Part shown: in pieces, positions 36,522 through 45,906 of the stretch | Layout: each line of letters starts with the position of its first letter | Position numbering within the stretch: position 1 is the stretch's first letter | Origin: Micromonospora echinofusca | GTDB taxonomy: Bacteria > Actinomycetota > Actinomycetes > Mycobacteriales > Micromonosporaceae | Length of the DNA: 64,000 nt | Assembly: GCF_900091445.1 (NCBI RefSeq) | Contig: NZ_LT607733.1 | Coordinates: forward strand, 2,992,501-3,056,500 | Direction of reading: 5' to 3' | Translations under genes and position numbers: made by a program | Notes under the pieces: generated by a model | The model's database searches: none | Seen by the model: only the letters and a program-made list of their open reading frames with translations | What the model was told of the DNA's origin: nothing

Positions 36522-37388
36522 ATGCCCACCGCCCGACTCCTGCCCGGCACCCCCGTCGCCGACCGCATCCTCACCGACGTCGCCGCCAGCGTCACCGCCC
36601 TACGCGCCGCCGGCACCACCCCCGGCCTCGCCACCATCCTCGTCGGCGACGACGACGCCAGCGCCGGCTACATCCGCATCAAGCAACGCCAGGCCACCCA
36701 ACTCGGCTTCACCTCGCCCCACGTACACCTGCCCGCCACCGCCACCCAGGCCGACCTGCACCACGCCATCGCCGAATTCAACACCGCACCCGACGTGCAC
36801 GGCCTGCTCATCCAGCACCCCATCCCCGCACACCTCGACTACGACCGGGCGCTGCAAACCATGGACCCGGACCTCGACGTCGACGGCATGCACCCCCTCA
36901 ACATGGGACGCCTCGCCCTCGGCCTGCCCGGACCCCTGCCCTGCACACCCGCCGGCATCGAAGCCCTGCTCGCCTTCCACGACATCCCCGTCGCCGGCCG
37001 CGACGTCGTCATCCTCGGCCGCGGCGCCACCCTCGGCCGCCCCCTCGCCCTACTGCTCACCCAGAAACGACCCACCGCCAACGCCGCCGTCACCGTCGTG
37101 CACACCGGCGTCCCCGACTGGGCCACCCACACCCGCCGCGCCGACATCCTCATCGCCGCCGCCGGCGTCCCCGGCATCATCCGACCCGAACACGTCCGCC
37201 CCGGCGCCGTCGTCATCGGCGGCGGCGTCCGCTACGAAGGCCGACGCCTCCTACCCGACGTCGACGAATCCTGCGCCGACGTCGCCGGCGCCATCACCCC
37301 CCGCGTCGGCGGAGTCGGCCCCACCACCGTCGCCATGCTCTTCCGCAACGCCCTCGACGCCGCCCGCCGCGCCACCGGCCACGCCTGA
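36522..37388 (+). CDS. folD: Bifunctional methylenetetrahydrofolate dehydrogenase/cyclohydrolase
   Basis: FolD interconverts 5,10-methylene-, methenyl- and 10-formyl-tetrahydrofolate. The 288-residue protein has GYIRIKQRQATQLG (catalytic lysine region), HGLLIQHPIPAHL, the NADP loop ILGRGATLGRPL and the C-terminal VGGVGPTTVAML. The ATG at 36522 follows AGAGGAG by about 5 bases. Together with the ZTP riboswitch and the glycine-cleavage genes it belongs to the one-carbon network. A long perfect hairpin terminator follows. Confidence 0.95.
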   Translation: MPTARLLPGTPVADRILTDVAASVTALRAAGTTPGLATILVGDDDASAGYIRIKQRQATQLGFTSPHVHLPATATQADLHHAIAEFNTAPDVHGLLIQHPIPAHLDYDRALQTMDPDLDVDGMHPLNMGRLALGLPGPLPCTPAGIEALLAFHDIPVAGRDVVILGRGATLGRPLALLLTQKRPTANAAVTVVHTGVPDWATHTRRADILIAAAGVPGIIRPEHVRPGAVVIGGGVRYEGRRLLPDVDESCADVAGAITPRVGGVGPTTVAMLFRNALDAARRATGHA

Positions 37389-37395
37389 CCACCCC

Positions 37396-37428
37396 GGCCC
37401 GGGCGTCGAGAGCCTCGACGCCCGGGCC
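37396..37428 (+). terminator. Terminator after folD
   Basis: A perfect 15-bp stem (GGCCCGGGCGTCGAG with its complement) with a 3-base AGC loop begins 8 bases after the folD stop. It ends 10 bases before the left island repeat. Confidence 0.9.
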
Positions 37429-37438
37429 ACCCCCGACA

Positions 37439-37490
37439 CGGCCCCACACTTGGGTAGCTGTCCCAGGACCACAAATACTTGATCTTGATG
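37439..37490 (+). repeat. Left 52-bp inverted repeat of the accessory island
   Basis: This sequence recurs in inverted orientation at 61838-61889 with four mismatches in 52 bases. It contains the near-palindrome GGGTAGCTGTCCC and the AT-rich core CCACAAATACTTGATCTTG. The outer end is CGGCCCCAC. Both copies point inward, enclosing 24.4 kb of accessory DNA. Confidence 0.88.
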
Positions 37491-37583
37491 CGGTTCCATT
37501 TGGTCGGGCGCTTGGATGACTGGTCCCGCCCGCCAACATGGACCATGGTCTTGGCTTATGGGGGCGACGGTGGAGGTGGGCCG

Positions 37584-38105
37584 GTGACGTTCGTCGCGCT
37601 GCACGCCGACCGCGGCCGGGTGGACGCCACGCTCGATGACCTCGGGTGCGGATGGGTGTGGTCGGAGATCCACCGACGGCGGCCGCGTGTGCGTCTGTGC
37701 TGCCAACAGTGCGACCACCCCGTGCACGCCAAGGTGTCTTCGGGCGGCCTGCGGTTCTTCGCGCACGACCCGGAGCGCCGCCCGGACTGCCCGGCGGCGC
37801 GCGAGACGATGGAGCACCATCTGCTGAAGCTGGAGTTGGCCACCGCGGTGCGGTCGACCGGATGGCGTGCCGAGTTGGAGGCGACCCGGCCGGGCGCGCA
37901 GTGGCGCGCCGACGTGCTGGCGGTCTCGCCCGACGGCTGTCGCACGATGGCGTGGGAGGTCCAACTCAGCTCGATTACCGCTGAGGAGATCGCCGAGTCA
38001 ACGAACTGCGGCGGCGCGGGTTCTCCGACGCCGAGATCGTGGCCAGTGGCCTGGCCGCGACCAGCCGCGGCGGGCAGTTGGTCGACCGGTTCCGCAACCG
38101 GGTGA
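37584..38105 (+). pseudogene. CoiA-like competence/nuclease family gene, 3' part replaced
   Basis: Residues 1-135 match actinobacterial CoiA-like proteins: a zinc-finger-like CCQQCDHPVHAKVSSGGLRFFAHD segment, then HHLLKLELATAVRSTGW, WRADVLAVSPDG and the nuclease motif AWEVQLSSITAEEI. In intact relatives this continues with a conserved R-T-x-x-Y...CWV region. Here, after EEIAE (about 37990), coding potential in this frame collapses and a different gene (the primase-like frame) takes over. The GTG at 37584 follows GGAGGTGG. Relatives act on incoming DNA in natural competence or in conjugative elements. Confidence 0.7.
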
Positions 38106-41100
38106 TGGTCGGGGTGCGAGACCACCGTGCTGCCGGGGCACCGGTCGTCGGCTGGGTCGGCTACGCCCCGCCCGGCGCGGCGACCGACGCGGCGCCGGTG
38201 CTGCACAGCCCCACCACGGCGGTATACCGGCCGGCGGACTGCCTCATCGGCCTGGCGGAGCAGCCCGAGCGGGACGGCCGGGCCGTCGTGGCCCGCAGCG
38301 CGCTGGAGGCCATCGCCTTGGCCGAACGCGCCGACGAGCTGGGTGAGGACGCGCCGCTGGTGGTGGCGCCCGCCGGGCCCACGCTGACCGGCTCGCAGGT
38401 CGCCGCGCTCACCGCGCACACCGACACGGCGGCCGGCGTCACCGTCGTGCTCGAAAACGAGCACGACCGGCAGGCCGAACGGGCCTACCAACTGCTCGCC
38501 CCCGCCGTGGCCCGCCACCCGAGCAGGCCAGGGCCGCTCGGGTACGCCTACTCCGGCGCCAGCGCCGTCGTGGAGTCCCACCCCTTGGTGGAGGCTGCGG
38601 TCACCAGCCGGGTCGCCCGGGCCGCCCGAGGGTTCGTCACGCCGAAGGGGCGGGCGGTGGCCGCCGACTCCATCCGCGCCATGCTCGACGGGCAGCCCGC
38701 CGATCTCGTCGACCGGTGGGCCTCGTACGCCGCTGAACGGCTGGGTGTGCCCGTCATGCCCACGCCACCGGCACCTGCGACCACGACCCCGGACACCGCC
38801 GTCGACGCGCCGGCACCGGTGATGCTCAGCGGCGCCGCCGCCACGAACGGCCCTCCATCCGCTCCTGGTGACCAGCCGCCCACAGCAGCACCGGAGCAGC
38901 AGCGAGCAGAGACGGAGACGCGGGATGAACCGGTACGGGGCTCAGGCCCAGAGGCACTGGCAGACGTACCTGCCCCAGCGGTACGCGACCATCGCCGACC
39001 CGAACAGCTTCTTCTCGACTTTGGGGGAGGAAGCAGCGACGGCGATCGAGCAGCGGGCCCGGGAGCTGGCCGGGCCGGACCAGCCGGACGAGGGCTACCT
39101 CGGCAAGCTGGGCCGGCTGAACGCGGCGCAGCGGACGGCGGAGGAGGAGATCCTGCCCGAGCTGATCCTGATCGACCCGGCGACGGACGGCCCGCCGGGC
39201 GAGACGCCGAGCGCGTCGACGACGTCGGCGAGCCCGGCGTGGACGCCGCTGGTGGAGGACCCGAACGACCCGTGGTGGCAGCGGGTCGCGCAGGAAGAGG
39301 CCGACCAAAACGACGAACCGGTGCCGCCGACCCGGTAGCCGATCCGGTCGACGACGTCGGCGCGGCCGGCCCCGATCCCACCGGGCCGGCCGCCGACGAC
39401 TCGACGCCCGACGACCCGGCGCCCGACGCCGCGGTGGTGGTTGATGCCACGGAATCGTTCCGGCCGAGCGGCCAGCAGGACCTGGTGCCCGTCGGCGAGA
39501 TGGCCAAGCTCCGAGCGAACCTGGCCGCTCTGCGAACCCTGCGGGAGGTGCAGGCCGCCGGTCGGCCGGCGACCGCCCAGGAGCAGACCGTTCTGGCTCG
39601 CTGGTCCGGGTGGGGTGCGGTGGCGGGGGTGTTCGAGGCCCGCACCAACCACCCCAACTACGCCCGCTTCGCCGAGCAGCGAGCCGAGTTGCGGGAGCTG
39701 CTGTCGCCAGCGGAGTTCGCCGCGGCGGAACGCACCGTGCTCAACGCGCACTACACCGACGTCGCCTATGTGCAGGGGATCTGGGACGCGGTGCGGGAGC
39801 TGGGCTTCGACGGCGGCGCGGTGTTGGAGCCGGGCTGCGGGTCCGGCAACTTCATCGGCCTAGCCCCGCAGCAGGCACGGATGGTTGGCGTGGAGCTGGA
39901 CCCGGTGACTGCCGGCATCGCTGCCGCCCTGTACCCGCACGCGGAGATCCGCACCGAGAGCTTCGCTGAGACACGGGCCCCATCCGGGGCGTTCGACCTG
40001 GCGGTGGGCAACGTGCCGTTCGCGCGGCTGCCCCTGGTCGACCGACGGCACAACCCGGGCCGGCACTCGCTGCACAACCACTTCATCATCAAGAGCCTGC
40101 ACCTGACCCGGCCCGGTGGACTGGTCGCGGTGCTGACCTCCCGCTTCACGATGGACGCCCGGCACCCGGCGGCCCGGCGGGAGATGGCCGAGCTGGCCGA
40201 CCTGGTCGCCGCGGTGCGTCTGCCCTCGGGCGCGCACCAGGCCACCGCCGGCACGCAGGCCATCACCGACCTGCTGATCCTGCGGCGCCGCGAGCCGGAC
40301 CGTGAGCCTGCTCCGATGACCTGGGAGCAGACCCGCCCCCTGGACCTCGACACGGACGCCGAGCAGCCCGAGCACGTCAACGGCTACTTCCTCGATCGGC
40401 CGGAGCGGGTGCTCGGGGAAATGGTGCTGGGGCGCGGCATGAACCGCGACGGCGAGCTGATCGTGCGCGCGGGCGCCGACACGGCCGAGGACCTGGCGCG
40501 GGTACTGCGCGACATCGTCGCCGAGGCCCACCGCGAAGGGCTGGCCATGACGCCCCGCAACGACGCCGACCGGCTGGCCGAACCGCTGGCGGTGCTCGCG
40601 CCGACCGACCGCGCCGAGGGCCACATCGAGGCCCTGGACGACCGCACCTTCACCACGGTCGCCGATGGTCAGGTCGTGCCCCACGAGGTGCCCGCCACGC
40701 AGGCCGCCGAGCTGCGGGCGCTGCTCGGGCTGCGTGACACCGTGACCGCCCTGCTGTCCGCTGAGGCGGCCACCCTCGACGACGGTGACGAGCACGGCGG
40801 CCCGGCCGCCGAGGGCACGCCCGCCGCGCTGCGCGCACAGCTCAACGACCGCTACGACGCCTACGTGGCCACCTACGGGCCGCTCAACCGGTACACTCGG
40901 CGCCCGACCGGCCGCACGGACCCGGAGACCGGCGAGCCGAAGATGGCCCGGATCAACCCGCCAATGGGCAAGTTCCGGCAGACCGACCCGCACGCCGCCA
41001 CCGTGTTCGCCCTCGAACACTTCGACGATCCGACCCAGCGCGCCACCAAGGCCGACATCGTCACCCGGCGCGTCATCCTGCCCCGGGCACCGCAGCTCGG

Positions 41101-44100
41101 CGCCGACACCCCGCAGGACGCGCTGGCGATCTGCGTCGACATCCACGGCGAGGTCCGGTTGCCGGAGGTGGCCCGGCTGCTGGGTGTCAGCGAGCCGGAA
41201 GCCCGCGCCGCGCTGGGCGAACTGGTCTTCGACGAACCCGACACGGGTCGGCTCGTGGAGGCCCCGGAGTACCTGTCGGGCAACGTGCGCGTCAAGCTGC
41301 GTGCCGCCCAGGCCGCCGCCGAGGAAGACCCGCGTTTCGAGGCCAACGTGCGGGCGCTGCACCGTGTCGTGCCCCGCGACCTCGGGCCGGGCGAGATCGA
41401 CGCGGCGTTCGGTGCGCCGTTCCTGCCCGCCGCCCTCGTCGAGCAGTTCCTGCGGGAGACGCTGCGGGACCCGGGGCTGCGGGTGGAGCACGTCGGCGGA
41501 TCCGACTGGCGCGTCCGCGGCTTGCGCGCCGGCGTGCTGGCCTGCTCGACCTGGGGCACGTCGGGCATGGCCGCGCCGGACCTAGCGCAGCGGCTGCTGA
41601 CCAAGACCCCGATCCGGGTGTTCGTGGAGGTGGAAGAGGGCAAGCGGGCCCTCGACGTGGAGGCCACCGCAGCGGCGCAGGCCAAGGCGATCGAGCTGGA
41701 GGAACGCTTCGGCGCCTGGGTGTGGGAGGACCCGGACCGGGCCGCCGAGGTCGCCACCCGCTACAACGAGATGTTCAACGCCACCGTGCCGCGCTCCTAC
41801 GTCGGGGTGACCCGGTCGCTGCCGGGCATCGCGGTGGGCTTCGTGCCCCGCCCACACCAGGTGGAGGCGGTGGCCCGCATCGTCGCCGAACCGGCGGTCG
41901 GGCTGTTCCACGCCGTCGGCGCCGGCAAGACCGCCGTGATGGCCATCTCCGCGATGGAGCAGCGCCGCCTCGGCCTGGTCAACAAGCCGGCGATCGTGGT
42001 GCCCAACCACATGCTGGAGCAGTTCACCCGCGAGTTCCTTCAGATCTACCCCCGGGCCCGGCTGCTGGCCGCCGGCCGCGACGACATGAGCACCCAGCGG
42101 CGGCGCCGCTTCGTCGCCCGGGCCGCGACCGGCGACTGGGACGCGATCATCATGGCCGCCTCGTTCTTCGAGCGGCTGTCGCTGTCCCCGGACGAGCAGC
42201 GCGCCTTCCTCGACGAAGAGCTGGCGGAGCTGCGCGAGAAGATCGTGCGCGCCGGTGAGCAGGCCATCGAGAACGGCGAGAGTCCCCGGCGCAACAGCAC
42301 CGTCAAGCGGCTTCAGAACACCCTCGCGCGCAAAGAGGAACGGATCAAGGAGAAGCTGAGCAAAGCCCGGGATCCGGGTGTCACGTTCGAGCAGACCGGC
42401 ATCGACTTCATCTACCGCGACGAGCTGCACGAGCTGAAGAACGACACCATCAACAGCGCCATCCCCGATGCCGGCCACGAAGGCTCCGATCGGGCGGTCG
42501 ACTTCCGAATGAAGCTGAGCTACCTGCGCCGTAAGCAGGGCCTTCGGGTGGTGTGTGGCGCAACGGCTACCCCGATCGCCAACAGCGTGCGGGAGCTGTA
42601 CGTGGTGACCCGCCAACTCCGCCCGGACCTGCTGGCGGCGACCGGCACCAGCGACTTCGACACCTGGGCCGCCACCTTCGCCAAGGTCGTCACCGCGATC
42701 GAGGTGTCGCCGACCGGGCAGGGCTTCCAGATGCGCGCCCGGCTGGCCAAGTACACCAACGTGCCTGAGCTGTCGCTGATGATGCGGACCTACGGCGACG
42801 TCCGCACGCCCGAGGACCTGGCGCTGCCCACGCCGCTGCTGACCCAACGCGACGACGGCGAACGCGCCCCGCACATCGTCACGCTCGACCCGTCACCCGA
42901 GCTGGAGGAATTCATCTCCAGCCTCAACGAGCGCGTCGACGACATCCGCAACCGCCGCGTCGAGCCGGAGCAGGACAACATGCTCAAGGTCTCCGGGGAG
43001 GCCCGCGCCGCCTCCCTGGACATGCGCCTGATCGGCGGCGAGCAGAACACCCCCGGCAAGATCGACGCCGCCGCCGACCGCATCGCGGCGATCTGGCGCG
43101 ACACCCGCGACACCGTCTACCTGCTCAACCCCGACGCCGCCACGCCAGTGCCGCACCCCACCCCGGGCGCCCTACAGATCGTCTTCTGCGACCAGTCGAC
43201 ACCCAACCCGGAGAAGTGGAACGTCTACGACGCCCTCGCCGACCTGCTCGTCGAGCGGGGGATGCCCCGGGAGAAGATCCGCTACATCCACGAGGCCGAC
43301 ACCGACGCCAAGAAGGCCAGCCTGTTCAACGCCTGCCGCTCCGGCGACGTCGCCGTACTCATCGGCTCCACCGCCAAGATGGGCGTCGGCACCAACGTCC
43401 AGGCCCGCGCGGTCGCGCTGCATCACCTCGACTGCCCGTGGCGGCCGGCTGACGTGACCCAACGCGAGGGCCGCATCCTGCGCCAGGGCAACCAGAACCC
43501 CGAGGTCAGCATCTACCGCTACGTCGTCGCCGGCAGCTTCGACGCCTTCTCCTGGCAGACCGTGGCCCGCAAGGGCACCTTCATCGACCAGATCATGCGC
43601 GGCACCTCCGCCCGCGAGATCGAGGACGTCAGCGACGAGACGTTGCAGGCGCACCAGATCAAGGCCATCGCCACCGGCAACCCGCTGCTGATGGACCGCG
43701 AGCAGGTCGCCCAGGACCTCACCCGCCTGGACCGCGCCGACCGCGCCCACCACAACACCCAGGCGGCGCTGCGCCGACAGATCGGCGACCTCAAGGCGTG
43801 GATCGTCAAGGACACCCGCCGCGTCGACGTCCTCGACGACGCGATCAGCAGCCGCCAGGACACCCGCGGCGACAAGTTCGCGGCCACCGTCGCCGGACAC
43901 CGGTTCACCAAACGCGCCGAGGCCGGCCGGGCCCTGCAACACGCCCTGACCGCCCACTCCCAGGGCCTCGCCTCCACCGACCAGCGCGAAGCTGACGGCG
44001 TGGCAGAGCTCGGCGGCTTCCGCGTCGACGCGGTGTTCTGGACCGGCCGCGACGGCATGCTCGTCGCGCTGAAATTCCACGGAATCCCCGACTCCTCCAC

Positions 44101-45067
44101 CACCATCAGCCTCACCGCCGCGATCGAGGGTGATCCGACCGGCCTGGTCCGCCGCCTGGAGAACCAGCTCACCGACCTCGACAGCACCCGGGCCACCGTG
44201 CAGGCGCGCATCGCTCAGCAACAGGACGAGATCGACCGGGCCGTCGAGCAACTCGACCAGCCCTTCCCGCGCCGGGCCGAACTGCTGGACACCCGCCGCC
44301 GACTGCGCGCCATCAACGCCGTCATCGACCTGATGGCCGCCCCACCACCACCCCCGCCGAGCGGCCCGCCCGCCGTGCCGGTCACCGTCACCGACTGGAT
44401 GCCGGCCAGCGTGCGCGAGGGCCTGACCCCCGACGAACAGAGCTGGCTCGAACGCCGGGTACAGAACGTCGCTGGCGACAGAGCCGTCCAGCAGGCCGCC
44501 CGCACCACCGATCTGCCCGCCTTCGCCGCCACCTTCGACACCGCTCTCAACCACGCGCTGGCCGACCCCGGCAACACGGAGATGGCCGTGGCCGTCATGC
44601 TCCGCTGCGACGAGCCGGACTGGCGCCACGCCCTCTACAGCGCCGCCGGGCAGGCCGTGCACGAGGTCGTCCGCGCCGCCCCGCCACCGGCGCCGGCGGC
44701 CCCCACCGTGCCCCCGCAGCGTGACGTCGAGCCGGACCAACCGCAGACGGTGAGCCCGATGACGCCGGCCGCCATCGTCGCGGCCACCACCCAGGCGGAC
44801 CGGGCCCTACTCGATGCCTGCACCAGGCAGGCCGTGCGCGTCGACCACGTCCAGGCCGCCGCTCGATCCGGTGACGAGCCGGCCTTCGCCGCCGCCTTCA
44901 CCACCGCGATGACCGCGGCTATCGGTCAGCTCGACGACCCTGCCGACGTCGGGCGCCTCACCGAACTCCACGGCAACGAGGCGTTCCGTGGCGGCATGGC
45001 CCAACTCGTGTGGAGCAAACTCACTCCGCTGCCACGCGTCAACCAGGGCGCCGTGCCCGACTCGTGA
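38039..45067 (+). CDS. Giant primase-like, N6-adenine methylase and SNF2-type helicase ORF (DarB-like antirestriction type)
   Basis: This 2342-codon frame has three parts. Residues 1-290 resemble the Toprim half of a DnaG-like primase (RGFSDAEIVASGLA is encoded in frame just before the GTG, then DRFRNRVMVGVRDHR) but lack the zinc-binding N-terminus. Residues about 290-465 look like a low-complexity shadow because another gene is coded in a different frame there. From about residue 466 the coding signal is strong: SAM motif LEPGCGSGNF (near 597), catalytic GNVPF, Walker A AVGAGKTAV (near 1293), DELH motif II (near 1461), ATATPIANS and QREGRILRQGNQ (near 1808). P1 DarB has this methylase-helicase layout. 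The functional start of the methylase-helicase may be GTG 39434. Confidence 0.8.
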   Translation: MASGLAATSRGGQLVDRFRNRVMVGVRDHRAAGAPVVGWVGYAPPGAATDAAPVLHSPTTAVYRPADCLIGLAEQPERDGRAVVARSALEAIALAERADELGEDAPLVVAPAGPTLTGSQVAALTAHTDTAAGVTVVLENEHDRQAERAYQLLAPAVARHPSRPGPLGYAYSGASAVVESHPLVEAAVTSRVARAARGFVTPKGRAVAADSIRAMLDGQPADLVDRWASYAAERLGVPVMPTPPAPATTTPDTAVDAPAPVMLSGAAATNGPPSAPGDQPPTAAPEQQRAETETRDEPVRGSGPEALADVPAPAVRDHRRPEQLLLDFGGGSSDGDRAAGPGAGRAGPAGRGLPRQAGPAERGAADGGGGDPARADPDRPGDGRPAGRDAERVDDVGEPGVDAAGGGPERPVVAAGRAGRGRPKRRTGAADPVADPVDDVGAAGPDPTGPAADDSTPDDPAPDAAVVVDATESFRPSGQQDLVPVGEMAKLRANLAALRTLREVQAAGRPATAQEQTVLARWSGWGAVAGVFEARTNHPNYARFAEQRAELRELLSPAEFAAAERTVLNAHYTDVAYVQGIWDAVRELGFDGGAVLEPGCGSGNFIGLAPQQARMVGVELDPVTAGIAAALYPHAEIRTESFAETRAPSGAFDLAVGNVPFARLPLVDRRHNPGRHSLHNHFIIKSLHLTRPGGLVAVLTSRFTMDARHPAARREMAELADLVAAVRLPSGAHQATAGTQAITDLLILRRREPDREPAPMTWEQTRPLDLDTDAEQPEHVNGYFLDRPERVLGEMVLGRGMNRDGELIVRAGADTAEDLARVLRDIVAEAHREGLAMTPRNDADRLAEPLAVLAPTDRAEGHIEALDDRTFTTVADGQVVPHEVPATQAAELRALLGLRDTVTALLSAEAATLDDGDEHGGPAAEGTPAALRAQLNDRYDAYVATYGPLNRYTRRPTGRTDPETGEPKMARINPPMGKFRQTDPHAATVFALEHFDDPTQRATKADIVTRRVILPRAPQLGADTPQDALAICVDIHGEVRLPEVARLLGVSEPEARAALGELVFDEPDTGRLVEAPEYLSGNVRVKLRAAQAAAEEDPRFEANVRALHRVVPRDLGPGEIDAAFGAPFLPAALVEQFLRETLRDPGLRVEHVGGSDWRVRGLRAGVLACSTWGTSGMAAPDLAQRLLTKTPIRVFVEVEEGKRALDVEATAAAQAKAIELEERFGAWVWEDPDRAAEVATRYNEMFNATVPRSYVGVTRSLPGIAVGFVPRPHQVEAVARIVAEPAVGLFHAVGAGKTAVMAISAMEQRRLGLVNKPAIVVPNHMLEQFTREFLQIYPRARLLAAGRDDMSTQRRRRFVARAATGDWDAIIMAASFFERLSLSPDEQRAFLDEELAELREKIVRAGEQAIENGESPRRNSTVKRLQNTLARKEERIKEKLSKARDPGVTFEQTGIDFIYRDELHELKNDTINSAIPDAGHEGSDRAVDFRMKLSYLRRKQGLRVVCGATATPIANSVRELYVVTRQLRPDLLAATGTSDFDTWAATFAKVVTAIEVSPTGQGFQMRARLAKYTNVPELSLMMRTYGDVRTPEDLALPTPLLTQRDDGERAPHIVTLDPSPELEEFISSLNERVDDIRNRRVEPEQDNMLKVSGEARAASLDMRLIGGEQNTPGKIDAAADRIAAIWRDTRDTVYLLNPDAATPVPHPTPGALQIVFCDQSTPNPEKWNVYDALADLLVERGMPREKIRYIHEADTDAKKASLFNACRSGDVAVLIGSTAKMGVGTNVQARAVALHHLDCPWRPADVTQREGRILRQGNQNPEVSIYRYVVAGSFDAFSWQTVARKGTFIDQIMRGTSAREIEDVSDETLQAHQIKAIATGNPLLMDREQVAQDLTRLDRADRAHHNTQAALRRQIGDLKAWIVKDTRRVDVLDDAISSRQDTRGDKFAATVAGHRFTKRAEAGRALQHALTAHSQGLASTDQREADGVAELGGFRVDAVFWTGRDGMLVALKFHGIPDSSTTISLTAAIEGDPTGLVRRLENQLTDLDSTRATVQARIAQQQDEIDRAVEQLDQPFPRRAELLDTRRRLRAINAVIDLMAAPPPPPPSGPPAVPVTVTDWMPASVREGLTPDEQSWLERRVQNVAGDRAVQQAARTTDLPAFAATFDTALNHALADPGNTEMAVAVMLRCDEPDWRHALYSAAGQAVHEVVRAAPPPAPAAPTVPPQRDVEPDQPQTVSPMTPAAIVAATTQADRALLDACTRQAVRVDHVQAAARSGDEPAFAAAFTTAMTAAIGQLDDPADVGRLTELHGNEAFRGGMAQLVWSKLTPLPRVNQGAVPDS
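38925..39338 (+). CDS. Hypothetical protein overlapping the giant ORF in another frame
   Basis: This 137-residue protein starts MNRYGAQAQRHWQTYLPQRY and continues GEEAATAIEQRARELAG and GYLGKLGRLNAAQRTAEEEI, with a Pro/Asp-rich tail. Third codon positions in this frame are almost all G or C, whereas the giant ORF's frame here yields only Gly/Ala/Arg-rich low-complexity sequence. I therefore believe this frame is the coding one. Similar small genes precede helicase genes on actinomycete plasmids and integrative elements, as far as I recall. Function unknown. Confidence 0.65.
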   Translation: MNRYGAQAQRHWQTYLPQRYATIADPNSFFSTLGEEAATAIEQRARELAGPDQPDEGYLGKLGRLNAAQRTAEEEILPELILIDPATDGPPGETPSASTTSASPAWTPLVEDPNDPWWQRVAQEEADQNDEPVPPTR

Positions 45068-45590
45068 CCGGCCGAGGCCGCCGCGGTCGCGGCCACCGCG
45101 TTTCCGTCCGCCACCACCGCCGTGCCGTCGCCGGCGTCGACACGGCCCGCAGCATCGGCAGCGCACAGCCCCGTCCCGACAGCGGAACCGGAGTCCGCCC
45201 GCTAGGAGGTGGGCGCGGTCAGGGAAGGTGCTGCCGCGCCGCTTCCGGGTCCTCGCGCCGTGGCCGGCGCTGCGGTCCGGGTCGGCTTGCCACCGGTCTA
45301 TCCCCCGGCCGCTCCCCGAGCGTCGGCCAGACACACCGCACCGTCTGGGTGTCAGCCCGTGAAGCCAACACCTTCTGTCGGTGCACCTCGACCGGTTGGG
45401 GCATCGGATCTTGGTCGACTGCTGTTTTACCAGGAGCCTCTTCCTATGTCGGCAGACTTTCCCCGCGCCTACCGTGACCAGGCCCATCACGATGAAAGGC
45501 CCCAGTGGTGTCGACGGCGGTTACTGTCGACTGGTTGGCGACGTTGATGTCGCCGTCTTCCCTGTTTTGGTCTCGCGTATCATCTTCGGG
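45068..45590. other. 523-bp stretch without a supported gene
   Basis: Several frames are open but none combines coding bias, a ribosome site and recognisable sequence. The frame starting at GTG 45209 (near GGAGG) reads Pro/Ala-rich and then FYQEPLPMSADFPRAY; it is not convincing. GC content falls steadily towards the right, where small secreted-protein genes begin. Confidence 0.5.
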
Positions 45591-45839
45591 ATGGCCGTCA
45601 TCGACCTGGACCAGGCACCCCCGTCGAGACACCGGTCGGGGTGGATTTCGTTTCGGCTCCCACTGGTGATTCTGTCCACAGTCGCCGCCGGATACCTTCC
45701 AGTGACTAATGCAACAGACATGGACCTACGCCGGCTTTGCATGAGTCAGGCGAACTCCACGAAAGAGTCCGCAACGCCGGTGCAAGCCTTCCTGGTTGAC
45801 CCCCACACCGGTAAAAATGTCGCGCAACATCGATGCTGA
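45591..45839 (+). CDS. Short secreted-type protein, possibly truncated
   Basis: This 82-residue product has a basic n-region and hydrophobic stretch (FRLPLVILSTVAAGYLPV) like a signal peptide. Its C-terminus AFLVDPHTGKNVAQHRC resembles the start of the protein encoded at 46245-45907 (YLIDPKTGAVVSS). A TATCAT hexamer 7 bases before the ATG fits a leaderless start. It may be the front half of a gene of the same family cut short. Function unknown. Confidence 0.42.
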   Translation: MAVIDLDQAPPSRHRSGWISFRLPLVILSTVAAGYLPVTNATDMDLRRLCMSQANSTKESATPVQAFLVDPHTGKNVAQHRC

Positions 45840-45850
45840 TTATCAATGCT

Positions 45851-45898
45851 GAATTGGCTCCTCTAGTTTCACGAATGGAAGACCAGAGGAGCCAATTC
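45851..45898. terminator. Bidirectional hairpin between convergent small genes
   Basis: GAATTGGCTCCTCT (45851-45864) pairs perfectly with AGAGGAGCCAATTC (45885-45898) over a 20-base loop. It lies between the ends of two convergent genes, serving both transcripts. Confidence 0.8.
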
Positions 45899-45906
45899 AA
45901 CGTGGC

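Noticed and set aside
45209..45547. Possible 112-residue gene after the helicase
   Set aside because: Starts near GGAGG but composition is Pro/Ala-rich, bias is weak, and no family or terminator supports it.
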